Shown here one piece after another: positions 6,212-11,148 of a DNA stretch of 11,148 nucleotides (positions within the stretch are counted from its first letter, which is position 1; every line of letters starts with the position of its first letter). Origin of the DNA: Deltaproteobacteria bacterium (GTDB lineage: Bacteria > Bdellovibrionota > UBA1018); the NCBI GenBank assembly GCA_013286765.1, contig JABDFB010000075.1:1-11148 (forward strand). Reading direction: 5' to 3'. Both the position numbers and the translations under genes were made by a program. Under the pieces are notes generated by a model that did no database searches, was not told the DNA's origin, and saw nothing but the letters and a program-made list of their open reading frames with translations.

Positions 6212-9139
6212 TCATTCTTCTTCTTCTCGTTCTGATGCCAGCTGTCGCGCTCTAATACAACGTTCTTCTTCCTGTCGACGGACTTTAATCCACTTAACGA
6301 CCGTAGCAGGCAGCGCTGGATTTTTGTTAAGAAGATCCGTTGTGTTGTCGACGATGTTCTTTTCACAGAGAGACGGGAACATCAGCCGGGCAAAGTTCTT
6401 CCCGAAATCACGATCCTCCGCAGGGCTCGAGGTACTCAACTTCGAAAGTGTCTCAAAATACGGATCGATCGAAGCCTTCGTCGCATCCTCTTGACTCAAA
6501 AGTTGATAATTATCCATTGCCTCCTTCAGCTTGGCGAGTGAGAGTAGCCGTGCTTTAGAGGTTTGTGTTTTGGAAAGGGCTTGAGCCACTGGAGTAAGCG
6601 CATCTGTTCGTCCTAGAATAATGCCCAGCCACTGCTCTTTCAGTTTTGAATCAGGGATCTGCACCTCCGCAGAAATTGCGGCGTTTTCTCCCATATTTGT
6701 GTGGTCTCGTTTCAATTCCGCCAGAATAAGCTGACTTGAATCTTTAGCGCCATTTCGAGCAAGGTTCCCGACAATGTCCCAGCGTCGCTCCTGATCAATT
6801 GCGAATCCGCTGAGCTTTGCTTTTCCTGCGAGCAAACTGCGCAAATATCCGGTGCCGTGTGAAGAGGAAGCGACACTTAAAAAGGATTTATACCAAACGA
6901 GCTGTTGGTCAGATCCTGCTGGTGCATTCATTAAATGATGCATCATAAATGTCTCGAATTTCGTCAAATATTTCTTTCTAGAATCCGATGGTAAATACTT
7001 AAGGACGGAAATCCGATCAGAATAGGGGTTAAACAAGCCCGCTAGGACTCGGTCCAGAATGAGCGGATCCGTTTCATGATTCAGTTGAATAAAAACCGTT
7101 TCGGCATATTTCTGGGCCGGTAACTTTCCATCGGCCACTTCCTCGCGCAGCGAATGCCAGAGCATTTGGCGCAACAAAGGGTCCTTCATAGTCCCCAGGT
7201 GCTTGAGCGCGTATTCCCTGCTTACTGGGTCCAGCTGCACCTTGACGTAGTCATAGTCGCCATCATTTGGATAGACGAAACTAGGACAGGGTTTTCCAAT
7301 GATTTCGTCGACCGAAGTTTCTTTCGAATGATAAGTTACGTCAAATGTTTCGGTAGACTTGCCTTGGTGCAGCCCCGGATACTGTAAAAGCACCCGCGTT
7401 CTATGAGGCCTCAAGTTTCCCAGTTGGTTGTTGGAAATACCTTCAACAGTCGGAGCTTTTTGAACAAGCTTAAACGATGATAGCGTTTTCTTGTCTGTTT
7501 CTGAATCTACTGCGCATTCCCACTGAGCTTCCACTTTATTTACACCCGAAGTCAGGAGCCAAGTTTTTTGCCAAGACGGAAGATTTTGGCCAGAGGCTTC
7601 GCTCAACATCTTCATAAAATCACCGAGCGTCGTATTCTGGTAGGCGTAATTTTGAAAATATCTCTGTAAACCATCCGTAAATTCATCCTGCCCGATATAG
7701 AAACTCAGCTGCTTTAATGTGGAGGCTCCTTTTCCATACGTGATTCCATCGAAATTTGATTCCGCAAAGTCAGTATCTGGAACGGGAACTTCGATCGGAT
7801 GCGTGGTCACGAGCTGATCTTCCCAGTATGCCCAGATTTTCTCGTATGCAAAAAACGCGGGCCAACTTCCTTTGAAGTCCGTGGCCTTATCAACGGCCGT
7901 TGCCGCCATAAAAGTCGCGAAACTCTCGTTGAGCCACAGACCGTTCCACCACTTCATGGTCACAAGATCGCCAAACCACATATGAGCCATCTCATGCAAA
8001 ATTACATCGGCACGAGACCGTCGTCGGTCTTGAGTGACGCGCGTTCTGTAGACATATCTCTCGGAAAAGGTCACGGCACCGACGTTTTCCATCGCGCCAG
8101 CATTGAAATCAGGAACGATAATCTGGTCGTACTTTTTAAATGGATAGGGAACACCGAACTGAACACTATAAAATTCCAGGCCCTGCTGTGTAATCTTGAA
8201 CCACTCGCTATGGTCTACGTATTTTGCGAGCGACTTTCTTGCAAAAAGTCGAATTGGAATCGTATCAGCTTTCGATTTCCATACGGCGTACGGTCCTGCA
8301 TGTAACGAAAATACGTACGTGCTAAAGGGCTGCGTCTGGGGAAAAACATGGATTTCCCTACCTTCACTGGCCGAGATGCTGGATTCGAGCGTGCTTGAAA
8401 TAACATGCCAATTCTTAGGAGCATCAACAGTGAGTTCGTAAGTCGCTTTTAAGTCGGGTTGATCGAAGCACGGGAAGAGCTTATTAGCATCATAGGGCTC
8501 AAAATTCGTATACATGTACGTTGCATCGTCCGCCGGATCTTTGAAACGGTAGAGTCCCGTGCCATCGGACGTATAAGTGTGAGAAAATGCAATCTCAATC
8601 TTATTCTCTTTGGGGTTTAAATGAGAAATTTTAAAAGTAATACGATGGCCGTCATACATATCACTAATTTTTTCAGCATCAACTGGTTGGCCATTGACCG
8701 TGATAGCCTTCACAGTGCCTGCATCGAAATCTAGGTCAATCTTTTTGCCAAAATCTTTGGCGTTAGGCTTCAAATCAAAGCTTGCTATGACTTTGCCCTC
8801 AAACTCAGAGTCATCCGCCCCTAGTTTAAAATCAAGTTTGTAAAAAATATTTTTTATTTGTTTAGCTCGATTATGAGCAACATCGCGGGAAAGCACTGGT
8901 GGCGTTAGCGGTTTAGCACTGGTCTTACTACTATCCTGGTGACTGCCCTGATGATCACTAGGACTACTATTATTTGTCTGCGTATCGGTCGGAGTTTGAG
9001 ATTCCGGGTTAGATTCGTTGGGGCGCGGGCTAGAAGTGATACATCCCTGTGATAGCGACAAAATCAAAAATAAAAAGAGTCCGGATCTTAGAAATGAATT
9101 GAACGTTTTCACTTTTTCTCCATGGGTTCGAGGTGCCAT
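6212..9139 (-). CDS. pepN: M1-family aminopeptidase N, predicted lipoprotein
   Basis: A 975-residue zinc aminopeptidase that removes N-terminal residues from peptides. Residues 1-32 look like a signal peptide with the motif LSQGC and a lipidation candidate Cys33; the lipobox is not perfect (Ser at -3). A Ser/Thr/Pro/Asn/Gln-rich linker (34-80) follows. The catalytic core has GAMEN at 348-352, [10 protein letters not shown] with zinc ligands His382 and His386 and base Glu383, the third ligand Glu405 (NESFAT) exactly 18 residues on, and Tyr468 as the likely transition-state tyrosine. A helical C-terminal domain follows, ending in an acidic EREEEE tail. The export signal is unlike cytosolic E. 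coli PepN; the enzyme probably digests peptides at the periplasm or surface. Start ATG 9139 has AAGGAG at 9150-9155. Third gene of the cluster. Confidence 0.92.
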   Translation of the reverse strand: MAPRTHGEKVKTFNSFLRSGLFLFLILSLSQGCITSSPRPNESNPESQTPTDTQTNNSSPSDHQGSHQDSSKTSAKPLTPPVLSRDVAHNRAKQIKNIFYKLDFKLGADDSEFEGKVIASFDLKPNAKDFGKKIDLDFDAGTVKAITVNGQPVDAEKISDMYDGHRITFKISHLNPKENKIEIAFSHTYTSDGTGLYRFKDPADDATYMYTNFEPYDANKLFPCFDQPDLKATYELTVDAPKNWHVISSTLESSISASEGREIHVFPQTQPFSTYVFSLHAGPYAVWKSKADTIPIRLFARKSLAKYVDHSEWFKITQQGLEFYSVQFGVPYPFKKYDQIIVPDFNAGAMENVGAVTFSERYVYRTRVTQDRRRSRADVILHEMAHMWFGDLVTMKWWNGLWLNESFATFMAATAVDKATDFKGSWPAFFAYEKIWAYWEDQLVTTHPIEVPVPDTDFAESNFDGITYGKGASTLKQLSFYIGQDEFTDGLQRYFQNYAYQNTTLGDFMKMLSEASGQNLPSWQKTWLLTSGVNKVEAQWECAVDSETDKKTLSSFKLVQKAPTVEGISNNQLGNLRPHRTRVLLQYPGLHQGKSTETFDVTYHSKETSVDEIIGKPCPSFVYPNDGDYDYVKVQLDPVSREYALKHLGTMKDPLLRQMLWHSLREEVADGKLPAQKYAETVFIQLNHETDPLILDRVLAGLFNPYSDRISVLKYLPSDSRKKYLTKFETFMMHHLMNAPAGSDQQLVWYKSFLSVASSSHGTGYLRSLLAGKAKLSGFAIDQERRWDIVGNLARNGAKDSSQLILAELKRDHTNMGENAAISAEVQIPDSKLKEQWLGIILGRTDALTPVAQALSKTQTSKARLLSLAKLKEAMDNYQLLSQEDATKASIDPYFETLSKLSTSSPAEDRDFGKNFARLMFPSLCEKNIVDNTTDLLNKNPALPATVVKWIKVRRQEEERCIRARQLASEREEEE

Positions 9140-9144
9140 TCCGT

Positions 9145-9220
9145 CTAATCTCCTTCGGACGGGCCCTGGTCCAAATGTTTAACTTCTATACCGACCGAGC
9201 GGAACAACTCAAGCGCGTCT
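9145..9220 (-). other. Out-of-frame C-terminal remainder of the dCMP deaminase gene
   Basis: Dropping one A from the seven-A run (9250-9256 on the plus strand as T) lets the deaminase frame read on as VFYGQEYRLKDALELF and about 18 more residues to a TAG at 9145-9147. That is the expected family ending (strand, YR, helix, GIEV). The extended protein would have 146 residues and stop five bases before the pepN start, overlapping its AAGGAG site, just as the other genes in this cluster are packed. The 76 bases are therefore former or conditionally read coding sequence, not a spacer. Confidence 0.8.
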
Positions 9221-9586
9221 TTAAGACGGTACTCCTGGCCGTAAAACACTTTTTTTAACGTTACCTAGATTTATCAATCTTTTCGCACATTGGACGCAAG
9301 GAAGATGAGTCACAAAGACAACTTTTTCCATGTATCTGGGCGCGTCACAATTAATGACTGCGTTTTCCTCAGAGTGCAAACAACCACAGTTTCCTGGGTC
9401 TGGTCGATCACAGCGATTGGGAAGACCCGTCGCATTACCATTGTATCCGACCGCGAGTACTTTGCGAAAATCGGTACTTGTTATTACCGTCCCTACCTGA
9501 AGACGATCGCAAGTCGATCTTTTGGCCAGCGTCTTGGCTAGGTCTAAGTAGATCGTTTCAAAACTAGGTCGGTCTTTCATACTCAT
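9221..9586 (-). CDS. Deoxycytidylate (dCMP) deaminase, frameshifted near its C-terminus
   Basis: Family role: zinc-dependent deamination of dCMP to dUMP, feeding thymidylate synthesis (ComEB/dCMP deaminase group). The 121-residue frame contains the zinc site: His71-Ser72-Glu73 in CLHSEENAV and Cys97/Cys100 in PCVQC, with Glu73 as the proton carrier. Conserved CDRLQVGTVI (26-35) and VGYNGNATGLP (46-56) are present. After Lys112 the frame leaves the family pattern for nine residues and stops, whereas the next frame continues correctly to 9145. Cause: a run of seven A, with one A too many. This may be a sequencing error, a true mutation, or programmed slippage. ATG 9586 has only a weak upstream site; a second ATG follows at 9580. 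It starts 39 bases after orn. Confidence 0.85.
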   Translation of the reverse strand: MSMKDRPSFETIYLDLAKTLAKRSTCDRLQVGTVITSTDFRKVLAVGYNGNATGLPNRCDRPDPGNCGCLHSEENAVINCDAPRYMEKVVFVTHLPCVQCAKRLINLGNVKKSVLRPGVPS

Positions 9587-9625
9587 ACTTTAACTTTCGT
9601 GCCTCGGGTGAGTCTTCGGCGGATT

Positions 9626-10213
9626 TCATGCTTTCGAGGTGGCGGTATCTGTCACGGGTGTAGCAAGTGGTGGCTTCACATATGATAAATAAAATTTCAG
9701 TTCGTCAATCGATTCCTGAATATCCTCCATTGCCCTATGTGTATTTTTCTTATCGAATGTCAGGCGGTATTTAGATCGATATATTTCTTTGAAAGAACTG
9801 ACATCTACGAGTCGGTAGTGCAGGAGCTTCGAGAACTTAGTCATGTACCGATCAATAAAACGCTTATCATTTCCCACAGAATTGCCAGCCAGCACAATTC
9901 GCTCTTCGCCCGCAAAATGGCGTTTAGATAGGGCAACTAATTCGTTTTCGACTTCTTCTAGAGGCCTACCATTAGGGATCGCTGCAGTTAAGCCGGTTTC
10001 TTTATGTGTTTTTTTACACCAATCATGCATCGCCTCTAGGATCTCAGGTGGCTGATAGATGACCGCATGGTATTCTTCTAAACTATTAAAATTTATATCC
10101 GTAATAACCACGGCGACCTCCAAAATTCGATCCACCGTATCATCTAGGCCGGTCATTTCGAGGTCGATCCAAAAGAGGTTTTTCATAGCTGCCGATTCTT
10201 TCATTGTTCCCAT
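9626..10213 (-). CDS. orn: Oligoribonuclease
   Basis: A 195-residue DEDDh 3'-5' exonuclease that degrades two- to five-base RNAs, including pGpG from cyclic-di-GMP turnover, to mononucleotides in the cytoplasm. Seen: WIDLEMTGLD with Asp17 and Glu19, AGNSVGNDKRF with Asp116, and NTHRAMEDI with His159 and Asp164, the complete catalytic set. The C-terminal tail of about 15 residues is rich in Thr, Ala and Pro and is probably unstructured. Start ATG 10213 is supported by GGAGAG seven bases upstream (10221-10226); ATGs at 10204 and 10186 are less well placed. It is the first gene of the leftward operon and diverges from the EF-G gene. No clear minus-strand promoter was found in the spacer. Confidence 0.94.
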   Translation of the reverse strand: MGTMKESAAMKNLFWIDLEMTGLDDTVDRILEVAVVITDINFNSLEEYHAVIYQPPEILEAMHDWCKKTHKETGLTAAIPNGRPLEEVENELVALSKRHFAGEERIVLAGNSVGNDKRFIDRYMTKFSKLLHYRLVDVSSFKEIYRSKYRLTFDKKNTHRAMEDIQESIDELKFYLSYVKPPLATPVTDTATSKA

Positions 10214-10296
10214 AGTAACTCTCTCCGGGCGTTAGCTGGACGTGTAGTTGTAAGCTAGCTCGGAGATTCAGAAAAATCAAATGCGGAAGAAAACAC

Positions 10297-10324
10297 TTGA
10301 TATAAATGACTATTTTTGTATAAT
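10297..10324 (+). promoter_or_regulatory. Sigma-70 promoter for the EF-G gene
   Basis: A -35 TTGATA at 10297-10302 and a perfect -10 TATAAT at 10319-10324 are separated by 16 bases of A/T-rich DNA. Transcription would start near 10331, giving a leader of about 100 bases. It is the best promoter in the window, as fits a highly expressed translation factor. Confidence 0.78.
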
Positions 10325-10330
10325 TCAGCG

Positions 10331-10430
10331 CTATCTTTAAGGACTCAAAATTAGAAGTAGTCCGCGGGCATATCGCCCGAGAAATCCTCCCAATAATTAG
10401 TGTTGGGAACTGTAACGGAGAATCGCTGTC
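10331..10430 (+). promoter_or_regulatory. EF-G mRNA leader with two hairpins
   Basis: The leader holds CGGGC/GCCCG at 10365-10379 with a five-base loop, then TCCCAA/TTGGGA at 10388-10408 with a nine-base loop, then the GGAG ribosome site ending at 10420, ten bases before the ATG. No T tract follows, so attenuation by termination is not suggested. Control of translation is possible but unproven. Confidence 0.35.
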
Positions 10431-11148
10431 ATGGCACGTATTTCGACTGATAAAATTCGGAACATCGGTGTTTCCGCCCATATCGACTCAGGAAAGACCA
10501 CACTGTCTGAACGAATTTTGTTTTACACTAAAAAAATTCACAAAATTGAAGAAGTTAAAGGAAAATCCGGCGTTGGGGCCACCATGGACTTCATGGACCT
10601 TGAACGTGAAAAAGGTATTACAATTCAGTCGGCTGCGACTTATTGCGAATGGAAGGGTTTTAACGTCAATCTTATTGATACCCCAGGCCACGTTGATTTT
10701 ACGATTGAAGTGGAGCGATCGCTTCGCGTTCTGGATGGCGCCATTCTGGTACTCTGTTCTGTGGCGGGTGTGCAATCCCAATCCATTACCGTCGACCGGC
10801 AGATGAAGCGTTATAAAGTTCCGCGAATTTGCTTTATCAATAAAATGGACCGCGCAGGAGCGAATCCGTTCCGCGGCATTAAAATGCTGCGCGAAAAGCT
10901 CAATCACAATGCCCATTTAATTACTTATCCTATCGGTGCAGAAGATCAATTTAAAGGCGTGGTCGATTTAGTGACCATGAAGGCTTTTTACTATGATGGA
11001 GATAATGGGGAAATCATTCGTGAAGAGGAAATTCCGAGCGAGATTCTGAGTGAATGTAAGAAATATCGGGAAGAACTGATCGCTGCCGTGGGTGAATTTG
11101 ATGAGGCAGTTGGTAATAAATATCTGGAAGGCCAGGACGTCACAGTAG
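10431..11148 (+). CDS. fusA: Elongation factor G, mitochondrial/spd type, N-terminal part, cut by the right edge
   Basis: The first 239 residues of a translational GTPase that drives ribosome translocation (or recycling). The frame is still open at the window end. Seen: P-loop AHIDSGKT at 16-23, switch-I region with GITIQSAAT at 62-70 (Thr64), DTPGH at 83-87, NKMD at 137-140, and the start of the G' insert after about 160. The Ser in HIDSGKTT, the [13 protein letters not shown] stretch (41-53), [12 protein letters not shown] (106-117) and [17 protein letters not shown] (145-161) match mitochondrial EF-G1 and the spd-type EF-Gs more closely than the standard bacterial FusA, which has HIDAGKTT and a different loop. 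Start ATG 10431 has GGAG ten bases ahead. It is not next to rpsL, rpsG or tuf here, unlike a str-operon fusA. Confidence 0.92.
   Translation, partial: MARISTDKIRNIGVSAHIDSGKTTLSERILFYTKKIHKIEEVKGKSGVGATMDFMDLEREKGITIQSAATYCEWKGFNVNLIDTPGHVDFTIEVERSLRVLDGAILVLCSVAGVQSQSITVDRQMKRYKVPRICFINKMDRAGANPFRGIKMLREKLNHNAHLITYPIGAEDQFKGVVDLVTMKAFYYDGDNGEIIREEEIPSEILSECKKYREELIAAVGEFDEAVGNKYLEGQDVTV

Noticed and set aside
6202..6366. N-terminal extension of fabI by 55 residues
   Set aside because: This stretch is the 3' end of pepN in another frame. The FabI family starts near residue 1 of the 261-residue form, and GAGGG sits at the right distance from 6201.
7799..8305. A 168-residue plus-strand frame inside pepN
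   Set aside because: It lies opposite the conserved catalytic core of pepN, has no family resemblance and no ribosome site.
10488..10916. A 142-residue minus-strand frame at the right edge, and the plus-strand frame 10468-10806
   Set aside because: Both are shadows of the EF-G gene, whose motifs are unmistakable in the frame that starts at 10431 and runs off the edge.
1..11148. CRISPR array, tRNA or rRNA gene, transposase, toxin-antitoxin or phage-defence genes
   Set aside because: No regularly spaced repeats, cloverleaf with a typical T-arm, or matching protein motifs were seen on either strand.

Overview
The window looks like ordinary chromosome from a Gram-negative, delta-proteobacterial or Bdellovibrio-like bacterium. 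The grounds are two lipobox proteins, a receiver plus Fis-type HTH regulator, and an EF-G of the mitochondrial/spd type that is known from spirochaetes, planctomycetes and delta-proteobacteria. The assignment is an inference from family resemblance; no rRNA or other marker gene is present. No CRISPR array, tRNA, rRNA, transposase or phage gene was seen.

Left part (1-1214): the C-terminal end of the ferrous-iron transporter FeoB runs in from the left edge. It is followed by a small one-helix membrane protein ending in Cys-Gly-Cys. A convergent gene for a membrane-anchored four-cysteine protein ends with no base between the two stops. Middle left (1215-3087): after a structured divergent spacer come a lysine 2,3-aminomutase-type radical SAM enzyme (kamA) and, 12 bases on, a small lipoprotein.

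Middle (3088-4457): two gene-poor stretches flank a short regulator whose receiver domain has lost its phosphorylation residues. The first stretch holds the most unusual DNA in the window, a roughly 130-base inverted-repeat element. Its arms match perfectly over 31 bases, two further hairpins sit in its loop, and a TGAA direct repeat flanks it. This resembles a MITE or a structured RNA. The second stretch carries two terminator-like hairpins between convergent genes.

Right part (4458-10213, minus strand): a tight five-gene cluster read leftward, orn - dCMP deaminase - M1 aminopeptidase - fabI - add. Gaps are 39 bases, about 5 bases (once a frameshift is allowed for), 10 bases and 1 base, so it is probably one operon. 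It joins recycling of short RNA, pyrimidine deamination, peptide breakdown, fatty-acid synthesis and purine salvage. The dCMP deaminase is interrupted at a run of seven A; the missing C-terminus is intact in the next frame and ends at the pepN ribosome binding site.

Right edge (10214-11148): a divergent spacer with a good sigma-70 promoter leads to an EF-G gene that leaves the window still open.

I do not see a complete undescribed system. The items most worth following are the inverted-repeat element at 3226-3356, the phosphorylation-dead regulator beside it and the dCMP deaminase frameshift.
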